Shown in pieces: positions 32,285-38,381 of a stretch of 38,381 bases of DNA; positions within the stretch are counted from its first letter, which is position 1; every line of letters starts with the position of its first letter. The DNA comes from Tenacibaculum sp. 1_MG-2023 (GTDB lineage Bacteria; Bacteroidota; Bacteroidia; Flavobacteriales; Flavobacteriaceae): contig NZ_JAUORH010000026.1 of assembly GCF_030547425.1 (NCBI RefSeq), forward strand, positions 1-38,381. The letters run 5' to 3'. Under the pieces are notes generated by a model that saw nothing but the letters and a program-made list of their open reading frames with translations, ran no database searches and was not told the DNA's origin. Both the position numbers and the translations under genes were made by a program.

Positions 32285-33712
32285 ATGAAGAGATTAATCT
32301 ATTTACTTGTACTTATAATTACTTTTTCTTGCGCAAAGAAGAAATCCACTCTTATTAAAAATCAAAAAATAAATCAAATTGCTAATTACTTAGACTCTTT
32401 ATATGGGTTTAGTGGTACTGTTTTAATTGCTAAGAATGATAGTATTTTATTCAAAAAAGCATATGGGTTTGCTCACCTGGGACACAAAATAAAAAACAAT
32501 ATAGGAACAAAATTTTCGTACGCTTCTATAGGCAAATCTTTTACTGCTGTTGCTATATTTCAATTAATTCAAGAAGGAAAATTATCATTACAAGATAATA
32601 TCGGTAAGTTTCTTCCTAACTATCAGAATAAAGAAGCTAGAGACTCTATTACTATAGAGTTATTACTAAAACATAGAAGTGGATTACCTAACTATTTTCA
32701 TTCCGAAAAGTTCTTAAATACCTCTAAAGATAAATATAGAACTACGGAGCAACTTTCGTATCTGTATGAAGATGAGCCTTTAGAGTTTAAGCCTAACAAA
32801 CAATTTGCATATAGAAATACTAATTATATTGTACTAGGTAGAATTATAGAAGCCATCACAAAATTACCTTATAATGAGTATGTACAAGAGCATATATTCT
32901 CTAAAGCTGGTATGCAAAATACAGGTAATTTTGATATTGATCATACTATTGAAAATGCTTCTAAAAACTACACTCTTTCAAACAATTACCCTAACCAATT
33001 ACAAAAAACAATTTTCATGAGAGGTGTAAAAGGTACTCCAGCTGGAGGTGGATACACAAACGTGGGGGACTTGTATAACTTTACAGTAGCCTTTAAAAAC
33101 AATAAGCTTTTAAACAAAACCTATACTGACCTTATGAAAAAAGAACCAAAAAACAATTGGTATGGGTACGGAATGCAGTTTGCAGGAGCTAAAGGTTCAG
33201 GAATTTATGGTCACAGTGGAGGACATTTCGGTACTGGTGCTGAATGGCGAGTTTTTGAACAACAAAATTACATCGTAATACTTTTAACTAATAAAGATCT
33301 AGATCAAGGTTTTTTTGATGCTCGTTTTTTTTTAGAAAAAATAATCTCAGGCACAACTCCAAAGCTAGACAACTACTTTTTTACTAAAAAGATAATTAAA
33401 ACTTGTTTGAATAACGGTATTGAAGAAGCTAAAACAGAAATTAAAAACTCAAAATTCAAATTTTCTGAAATAGACTTGAACGCCAAAGGTTATGAAATGA
33501 TAAAAAGAGGTTTTTATAAAAAAGCTATTGATTTATTCATACTTGAAACATTCTCCTTTCCTGAGTCTTATGATGCATATGATTCTTTAGGAGAAGCTTA
33601 TATGGAAAATGGTCAAATAAAAAAAGCTATCAAAAATTATCAAAAAATCCTCAAGCTTAATCCTGATAATACAAATGCTGTAAAGAAACTAAAAGAATTA
33701 AAATCTATTTAA
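32285..33712 (+). CDS. Serine hydrolase (beta-lactamase / class C PBP family) lipoprotein with TPR tail
   Basis: A 475-residue envelope protein with lipoprotein signal (TFSC, Cys16). Its beta-lactamase-fold domain (about 30-350) has the SxxK nucleophile motif S81-I-G-K84, a Tyr motif Y176-R-N178 (YRN instead of the usual YSN) and a third motif H310-S-G. This family includes D-aminopeptidases, esterases and penicillin-binding-like enzymes, so resistance should not be assumed. The C-terminal part (about 390-475) contains TPR repeats (SYDAYDSLGEAYMENGQIKK, NYQKILKLNPDN). It is paralogous to the next gene, 10 bases away, and starts one base after the MarR stop, so all three form an operon. Confidence 0.92.
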   Translation: MKRLIYLLVLIITFSCAKKKSTLIKNQKINQIANYLDSLYGFSGTVLIAKNDSILFKKAYGFAHLGHKIKNNIGTKFSYASIGKSFTAVAIFQLIQEGKLSLQDNIGKFLPNYQNKEARDSITIELLLKHRSGLPNYFHSEKFLNTSKDKYRTTEQLSYLYEDEPLEFKPNKQFAYRNTNYIVLGRIIEAITKLPYNEYVQEHIFSKAGMQNTGNFDIDHTIENASKNYTLSNNYPNQLQKTIFMRGVKGTPAGGGYTNVGDLYNFTVAFKNNKLLNKTYTDLMKKEPKNNWYGYGMQFAGAKGSGIYGHSGGHFGTGAEWRVFEQQNYIVILLTNKDLDQGFFDARFFLEKIISGTTPKLDNYFFTKKIIKTCLNNGIEEAKTEIKNSKFKFSEIDLNAKGYEMIKRGFYKKAIDLFILETFSFPESYDAYDSLGEAYMENGQIKKAIKNYQKILKLNPDNTNAVKKLKELKSI

Positions 33713-33722
33713 TTGTAATTAA

Positions 33723-35024
33723 ATGAAATACTACACTATTCTACTCATACTAATTACACCATTAGCTTTTGCTCAACAAGAGACAACATTAGAAAGTTAC
33801 ATGGATGCCCAAGCAAGTATTAATAATTTTTCAGGAACAGTATTAGTTACTAAAAATGACTCCACCTTATTAAAAAAAGCATATGGAACTGCTGATTATG
33901 AGTGGAAAATTCCAAATACAATTGACACTAAATTTAGCTTAGCTTCCGTATCAAAACAATTTACAGCTGTTGCCATTATGCAGTTGATCGAAAAAGGTAA
34001 AATGTCGCTCGATGATAAACTTGTTAAATATTATCCAGATTTTCCTAAAGGAGACCAAATAACAATTAAAATGATGTTAACACATAATGCTGGACTCCAA
34101 ATGGATTATGATGAGTTATATCTTACAAAAACATCATTAGATAAAGATTCTGTAGCAAATTATATTATGCAAAAACCTTTGTTGTTTAAACCTGGTTCAA
34201 ATACAGCATACAGTAATATTGGGTATTACTTACTTGCACGTATTATTGAAAAAATTTATAATCAATCATATTCAGCATATCTTAAAGTAAATCTATTTGA
34301 TAAAGCTAAAATGTACAATACAGGTGTAAGCACCAATGATTCAATCGTTTTTAAATCTGCTAAAACCTATTATAAAAAAGATGATACGCTCATAAAAAAC
34401 CCTTACATAAACTGGAGTTTTAATATTGGGCATGATGGTATCTACTCTACTGTAGAAGATTTATACCTCTGGAATAAAGCTCTTTTTAACAGTACAATTA
34501 TACTAAACGAAGTCTCTAAAAAAAAGGTACTTACCTCATATAATGATCAAAAATTTGGTTTTGGCTTAATGGTAAATCCTTTTTATAATCAAAACCATAA
34601 ATTAATAGCCCACGATGGAGGGTTTTATGGAGCCATGACTTCGTTTAATAAATTTACCAATGATAACATTTTTATTACCGTATTATCTAACAATCAATCC
34701 CCTTCCTATTTAATCGCTTACGGACTAGCTGCAATTCTTTTCAAAAAGTCTGTTGAGCTTCCGTACAAACATCAACTAGTAAAAATAAACCCTATATTAT
34801 ACAGTGAGTATGCTGGATATTATGGAAGTGTTACAATTCTTAAAAGGAATAAAAAACTATACTACGCTAACTATGATACTGAATTATTACCTGAGTCTGA
34901 TGTCAAGTTTTTTATTGCTAATAATGACAAGACTATTGAATTTATTAAAAACAAAAAAGGTAAAGTGACCAAAATTATAGTTAGAAAAGCTGGAGTTGCT
35001 GAAATTAAAAAGAAAGCTAAATAA
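33723..35024 (+). CDS. Serine hydrolase (beta-lactamase / class C PBP family)
   Basis: A 433-residue exported protein (signal peptide about 1-17, TPLAFAQQ). It has the same fold as its upstream neighbour: S75-V-S-K78 in LASVSKQFTAVAIMQL, the YSN motif in TAYSNIGYYLLARI, and HDGG in the third position. The N-terminal 120 residues resemble the neighbour closely (SGTVLxxKNDSxLxKKAYG), indicating tandem duplication. Instead of a TPR tail it ends in a beta-rich C-terminal domain (YAGYYGSVTILKRNKKLYY) typical of DUF3471-like tails. Substrate unknown. Confidence 0.92.
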   Translation: MKYYTILLILITPLAFAQQETTLESYMDAQASINNFSGTVLVTKNDSTLLKKAYGTADYEWKIPNTIDTKFSLASVSKQFTAVAIMQLIEKGKMSLDDKLVKYYPDFPKGDQITIKMMLTHNAGLQMDYDELYLTKTSLDKDSVANYIMQKPLLFKPGSNTAYSNIGYYLLARIIEKIYNQSYSAYLKVNLFDKAKMYNTGVSTNDSIVFKSAKTYYKKDDTLIKNPYINWSFNIGHDGIYSTVEDLYLWNKALFNSTIILNEVSKKKVLTSYNDQKFGFGLMVNPFYNQNHKLIAHDGGFYGAMTSFNKFTNDNIFITVLSNNQSPSYLIAYGLAAILFKKSVELPYKHQLVKINPILYSEYAGYYGSVTILKRNKKLYYANYDTELLPESDVKFFIANNDKTIEFIKNKKGKVTKIIVRKAGVAEIKKKAK

Positions 35025-35050
35025 GTAATTAAATACTCCCTAAATTTTGA

Positions 35051-35131
35051 TACTATACTACTAAAAATTATCAGAAGAGTTTAGAAATAAACCCTGAGAA
35101 GTTACGCGAATTATTTTTATTAAATAATTAG
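35051..35131 (+). pseudogene. Remnant of a TPR C-terminal tail
   Basis: Codon by codon from 35051 the sequence reads YYTTKNYQKSLEINPEKLRE, then LFLLNN and a TAG, preceded by an in-frame TGA. NYQKSLEINPE is a canonical TPR helix-turn and closely matches NYQKILKLNPDN at the end of the first serine hydrolase. There is no start codon, and the frame differs from the preceding gene by two bases. It is probably what is left of a third hydrolase copy or of a tail lost from the second. Confidence 0.55.
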
Positions 35132-35138
35132 CATCAAC

Positions 35139-35168
35139 AAAAAACTCCGCTCTACAGCGGAGTTTTTT
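35139..35168. terminator. Bidirectional terminator between serine hydrolases and methyltransferase
   Basis: AAAAAACTCCGCT (35139-35151) and its complement (35156-35168) with a CTAC loop. It lies between convergent genes and overlaps the stop codon of the methyltransferase gene. Confidence 0.9.
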
Positions 35169-36348
35169 ATTCTTCTTCATCAGTAAAAGAAGTATTCTTC
35201 TTAGCTTTCTTACTACCTTCATACAACTCGTACTTAACAAAACGACAATCTAAATCGGCGTTTTTAAGCGGAACTCTTTTTGACGTTCGTAAACCTACAT
35301 GCTTTAAAGCTTGAATATCCGATGTGATTAACCACGCTGTTGAATTTGGATAATTATTCTTTAAAGTATCTCCTATTTTTGTGTAAAACTCTTCTACATC
35401 AATATTTAAACGCTCACCATAAGGCGGATTGAATAAAATTGTAGTTTTACCAAACACTTCTTTCTTAGAGTTAAAGAAGTTTACGTGATGGACTCCTATA
35501 AATTCTTCTAAATTTGCATTGATAATATTCTGTTGTGCTTTTCTAACCGCAGACGGAGCTTTATCAAAGCCCATAATTTTAAAATGTGAACTTCGTATTT
35601 TCTTTAGCAATGAATCTTGAATAACAAAGTATAAATCTTCGTCATAATCTTTCCAGTTTTCAAAAGCAAAATGCTTACGGTTAATGTTTGCAGGAATTTG
35701 ATTTGCAATCATTGCCGCTTCAATTAAAATAGTTCCTGAACCACACATCGGATCAATAAAATTCTCCTCACCTTTATATCCAGAAAGCAACACTAATCCT
35801 GCTGCTAATACCTCATTAATAGGCGCAATATTCGTTGCACTACGATATCCACGCTTGTGCAACGAATCGCCAGATGAATCTAACGAAATGGTTAACCATT
35901 CTTTATGAATATGAATATGAACTTTTACATCTGGATATTTTAAATCTACATTCGGACGCTTCTTATACTTATGCATAAAGTAATCGGCAATAGCATCCTT
36001 TGATTTTAAACTGATGTAATGTGAATTTGTTGTAAAATTATTAGAATTTACTACAGAACCAATCGCAAACGTTCCATCAACATCTAAAAAACGCTCCCAT
36101 TTTACACGCTGAATCGCTTCGTATAAATCTTCTTCATCAAAAATTTTACTACGTTTTATGGGTTTTAAAATACGAATAGCAGTACGCAATGCAATGTTTG
36201 CTTTGTACATAAATCCATTATCCCCCTTAAAAGTAACACTTCGTATTCCTTCCTTCACTTCCATTGCTCCTAGTTGACGTAACTCGTCAGCTAAAACTCC
36301 TTCTAAACCTGCCATCGTTACGGCAGTCATTTTAAAATCTTTTTCCAT
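35167..36348 (-). CDS. THUMP-domain RNA methyltransferase (RlmL-N-terminal-like)
   Basis: SAM-dependent RNA methyltransferase of 393 residues. It has an N-terminal THUMP RNA-binding domain (about 30-155) and a C-terminal Rossmann methyltransferase domain with DPMCGSGTILIEAA and the catalytic NPPYGERL, characteristic of N2-guanine methyltransferases. It corresponds to the N-terminal half of E. coli RlmL (23S rRNA m2G2445), common as a stand-alone protein in Bacteroidota; the exact target is inferred. I place the start at the ATG at 36348 (MEKDFKMTAV); the frame is open from a GTG at 36366, but a -7 box at 36369-36376 makes that unlikely. The C-terminal tail is Lys/Asp/Glu-rich. Confidence 0.93.
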   Translation of the reverse strand: MEKDFKMTAVTMAGLEGVLADELRQLGAMEVKEGIRSVTFKGDNGFMYKANIALRTAIRILKPIKRSKIFDEEDLYEAIQRVKWERFLDVDGTFAIGSVVNSNNFTTNSHYISLKSKDAIADYFMHKYKKRPNVDLKYPDVKVHIHIHKEWLTISLDSSGDSLHKRGYRSATNIAPINEVLAAGLVLLSGYKGEENFIDPMCGSGTILIEAAMIANQIPANINRKHFAFENWKDYDEDLYFVIQDSLLKKIRSSHFKIMGFDKAPSAVRKAQQNIINANLEEFIGVHHVNFFNSKKEVFGKTTILFNPPYGERLNIDVEEFYTKIGDTLKNNYPNSTAWLITSDIQALKHVGLRTSKRVPLKNADLDCRFVKYELYEGSKKAKKNTSFTDEEE

Positions 36349-36368
36349 GTAACTGTAAAATTTCACTG

Positions 36369-36376
36369 CAAAAGTA
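36369..36376 (-). promoter_or_regulatory. -7 box of the THUMP methyltransferase gene
   Basis: The minus strand reads TACTTTTG (TAnnTTTG), placing the transcription start near 36362 and a leader of about 14 bases before the ATG at 36348. This decides between the ATG and the upstream GTG. Confidence 0.45.
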
Positions 36377-36410
36377 CAGTTAATTTTGGGTTGTTGTGAA
36401 TCTTTTCTAC

Positions 36411-36446
36411 TTTGAATATAAAAAACGTAAGTTTTGCGTATTTTTG
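36411..36446 (+). promoter_or_regulatory. Promoter of the SAM methyltransferase / ZIP operon
   Basis: TATTTTTG (36439-36446) is a TAnnTTTG -7 box 16 bases before the ATG at 36462. A TTTG at 36411-36414 may be the -33, though the 24-bp spacer is longer than normal. It is divergent from the box at 36369-36376. Confidence 0.45.
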
Positions 36447-36461
36447 CAGACCTTTATAGTT

Positions 36462-37190
36462 ATGAATACAACAACAGATTGGTTTACTTCATGGTTTAAC
36501 ACACCATATTATCATATTTTATACAAGCATAGAAACGATGCCGATGCACAGTTTTTTATGCGAAATATTACTTCTTTTTTACAACTACCTAAATTGAGTC
36601 GTATTGCTGATTTGCCTTGTGGTAAAGGACGTCATGCAGTGTACTTAAACTCGTTAGGTTATGATGTTGTTGGAGGTGATTTAAGCGAAAATAGTATTGA
36701 ACATGCTAAGCAATTTGAAAATGATACGCTTCATTTTGAGGTTTGGGACATGCGAAAGCCTATTGAAAGTAAATACGATGCTGTGTTTAATCTCTTTACT
36801 AGTTTTGGTTATTTTGAAGATGATAATGAAGACATCGCTGTGTTAAGAAGTATTAAAAACGGATTAAAAGAAAACGGAGTATTTGTATTAGACTTTTTAA
36901 ATGTTGAAAGAGTGAAAAATACGCTAGTAAAGGAAGAAGTAAAAACGATTGACGGCATTGAATTCAATATAAAAAAAGAAATTAAAGACGGATTTATCTT
37001 AAAACATATTTCTTTTACTGCTGATGGGAAAGCACGCTCATACACAGAGCGCGTTAAGTTTTTAACGTTAGAAAAGCTACAACCATATTTTGATAGTGTT
37101 GGCTTACAGATAACACATATTTTTGGCGATTACAACCTTAATGATTTTAATTCACAATCTTCTGACCGTTTAATTATTGTTGCAAAATGA
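36462..37190 (+). CDS. Class I SAM-dependent methyltransferase
   Basis: A 242-residue cytoplasmic enzyme with SAM-binding motif I IADLPCGKGRHAVYLNSLGY, acidic loop GGDLSENSIEHAK, and post-motif DAVFNLFTSFGYFEDD. This is the Methyltransf_11/25 type seen in small-molecule methylases. Substrate unknown. The start is the ATG at 36462 (MNTTTDWFTSWF); 22 upstream in-frame codons from a GTG overlap the promoter and look non-coding. Its stop overlaps the ZIP gene start (ATGA), so the two are translated together. Confidence 0.88.
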   Translation: MNTTTDWFTSWFNTPYYHILYKHRNDADAQFFMRNITSFLQLPKLSRIADLPCGKGRHAVYLNSLGYDVVGGDLSENSIEHAKQFENDTLHFEVWDMRKPIESKYDAVFNLFTSFGYFEDDNEDIAVLRSIKNGLKENGVFVLDFLNVERVKNTLVKEEVKTIDGIEFNIKKEIKDGFILKHISFTADGKARSYTERVKFLTLEKLQPYFDSVGLQITHIFGDYNLNDFNSQSSDRLIIVAK

Positions 37191-37876
37191 GTTACTTATT
37201 GCTAATTGTTTCTGTTTTAGTAGGTGTTTTATTTGTTTTTACACTAAAACCTAGTAACACCTTCGTTCGCTTATTATTAGCCTTTAGTGGTGCATATTTA
37301 CTTTCGGTAACCATTTTACATTTATTGCCAGAAGTATATCACCATACCGATAACACAAATTTAGTTGGTATCTTAATTTTGGTGGGAATCATTATTCAAT
37401 CAGTATTGGAATCTTTTTCTAAAGGTGCTGAACACGGACATATCCATTTACATTCTGACTCTTCAGAATTTCCTTGGTTACTATTCATTAGTTTATGTAT
37501 TCATGCTTTCTCAGAAGGATTGCCAATTCATCACGCAGATGATAATTTGTTATGGGCAATAATCGTACATAAAATTCCGATTGCTATTGTTTTAACTACC
37601 TTTTTATTACATGCAAAATATTCGAAAAAAGCAGTATTTTTCTTTTTAACTGTATTTGCATTAATGAGTCCTTTAGGTATTTTAGTATCTAACAAAGTTC
37701 CTTTAATAGAACAGTATTATACAGAAATTACAGCCTTAATAGTTGGTGTGTTTTTACACATTTCAACCATTATTCTTTTTGAAAGTACCGAAAACCATAA
37801 ATTTAACTACAAAAAGTTTGCAGCTATTATTTTAGGAGTCTTATTAACTATCTTCTCTATGCACCAACCCCACTGA
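37187..37876 (+). CDS. ZIP family metal transporter
   Basis: A 229-residue inner-membrane protein with about seven to eight hydrophobic segments. The metal-site helices are visible as HAFSEGLPIHHADD (HxxxEG) and IIVHKIPIAIVL (HKIP). A His-rich loop, AEHGHIHLHSDSS, precedes them, typical for zinc or related divalent metals. It is probably an importer by family. Start codon ATGA-overlaps the methyltransferase stop. The last 33 bases overlap the 3' end of the convergent cupin gene. Confidence 0.93.
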   Translation: MSYLLLIVSVLVGVLFVFTLKPSNTFVRLLLAFSGAYLLSVTILHLLPEVYHHTDNTNLVGILILVGIIIQSVLESFSKGAEHGHIHLHSDSSEFPWLLFISLCIHAFSEGLPIHHADDNLLWAIIVHKIPIAIVLTTFLLHAKYSKKAVFFFLTVFALMSPLGILVSNKVPLIEQYYTEITALIVGVFLHISTIILFESTENHKFNYKKFAAIILGVLLTIFSMHQPH

Positions 37877-38212
37877 GAAAGCAGGTAAACACACCGCTAC
37901 ATATTCACAAGGTTCGGTAAATGGATTTGAATATTGAATACGTACATTTTTTTCAATTTTGATAGATTGTCCTGCTTCTAGCACTATAATTTCTCCATCA
38001 ATATTGAATTGCTTTTTTCCTTTGATAATATAGGTGTATTCTTCAAACTCTGGTATTTGAAAAGGCTCACTCCAACCTGCTGGAGCTACCATGTATGCTA
38101 TGCTTACTTTTGAATTTCCATCAGTAGCGTTTCCAAAATGTTCTTCAATTAATTTTCCATCGGTAGTTGGCACTACAAACGGACTTTTTTGAATGGTATA
38201 TTTTTTACTCAT
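37844..38212 (-). CDS. Cupin-domain protein
   Basis: A 122-residue small beta-barrel protein. The cupin_2 domain spans about residues 38-112 (APAGWSEPFQIPEFEEYTYI, IKGKKQFNIDGEIIVLEAGQ, SIKIEKNVRIQYSNPF). The first metal-ligand motif is altered: where GxHxH would be expected the sequence has S-E-P-F-Q-I-P-E-F-E-E-Y, so metal binding is doubtful. Function unknown. Its 3' end overlaps the ZIP gene by 33 bases tail to tail, with no terminator visible between them. Confidence 0.85.
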   Translation of the reverse strand: MSKKYTIQKSPFVVPTTDGKLIEEHFGNATDGNSKVSIAYMVAPAGWSEPFQIPEFEEYTYIIKGKKQFNIDGEIIVLEAGQSIKIEKNVRIQYSNPFTEPCEYVAVCLPAFSVGLVHREDS

Positions 38213-38307
38213 ATTGTTTTACTTATTTCTTTTAACTATTTAAATATATAATTTGTCTTACGAACTTAATTAAAATAGACGAAAAGTTACTCTTATATTA
38301 AAATTGA

Positions 38308-38381
38308 GTCGTCCTGAAATAGATTGACAGTTTTTATAAAATATTAATTAAACCTTTGAAGCTAGCTTCAAAGGTTTTTTG
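38308..38381. mobile_element. Probable IS terminus at the right edge
   Basis: GTCGTCCTGAAATAGATTGACAG shares the core CGTCCTGAAATA with the left end of the truncated element at 30557. The end faces right, and the element would continue beyond the window. The sequence behind it contains only AT-rich DNA and the palindrome at 38350-38377, so it may equally be a solo remnant. Confidence 0.45.
38350..38377. terminator. Perfect 28-bp palindrome, terminator-like
   Basis: AAACCTTTGAAGCT and its exact complement without a gap, followed by T's on the plus strand. It could terminate a gene beyond the right edge (minus strand, such as a transposase). No gene reading toward it from the left is present. 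Confidence 0.6.

Noticed and set aside
32285..35024. Calling the two serine hydrolases antibiotic-resistance beta-lactamases
   Set aside because: The SxxK/Yxn motifs are shared by many esterases and peptidases; sequence alone does not support resistance.

Overview
This window is AT-rich chromosomal DNA from a member of the Bacteroidota, almost certainly a marine-type Flavobacteriaceae (Tenacibaculum/Polaribacter-like). This rests on the gene families present (FecA-like TonB receptor with carboxypeptidase-D-like N-terminus, imelysin/DUF4856 lipoproteins, TPR histidine kinase with LytTR regulator, DUF3857 transglutaminase, GIN-domain protein), on TAnnTTTG promoter -7 boxes in front of many genes, on lipoproteins with short lipoboxes, and on occasional TTG starts. 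The genus is inference. No tRNA, rRNA or CRISPR was seen.

Layout. 1-77: terminus of an IS3-family element running off the left edge. 187-1662: guaB with its terminator. 1911-3617: three unrecognised genes (membrane protein, lipoprotein, 89-residue protein). 3618-6601 (minus): unknown 175-residue protein, TPR histidine kinase and LytTR response regulator, tightly packed. 6845-13058 (minus): a probable iron-uptake cluster of DUF4856 lipoprotein, imelysin-like lipoprotein, HTTM membrane protein and TonB-dependent receptor. 13189-16452 (minus): HMG-CoA-lyase-family enzyme, zinc-metallopeptidase-like protein and a bifunctional-type 5'-nucleotidase lipoprotein. 16642-19545 (plus): ECF sigma factor, membrane protein in the anti-sigma position, and two beta-repeat exported proteins. 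19611-26175 (minus): giant TPR/DUF3857/transglutaminase protein and valS. 26362-30515: DUF1573 protein, aspartyl protease with PDZ, aminotransferase and murB.

30546-35138 is the accessory part: a truncated IS3 fragment, a 764-bp internally deleted IS3 element with intact ends, a DUF4242 gene whose 5' end was lost at the element border, and a MarR regulator with two perfect operator palindromes ahead of two paralogous serine hydrolases, followed by a decayed TPR tail. 35167-38212 returns to housekeeping-type genes: THUMP rRNA methyltransferase, SAM methyltransferase, ZIP transporter and cupin. 38308-38381 carries what looks like the terminus of another IS-like element plus a perfect 28-bp palindrome.

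The more novel-looking items are the 1911-3617 gene trio, the orphan protein at the head of the two-component operon, the ECF operon with an apparently autoregulated leaderless promoter, and the MarR/serine-hydrolase cassette next to the IS pile-up. None of these can be claimed as a new system from sequence alone.
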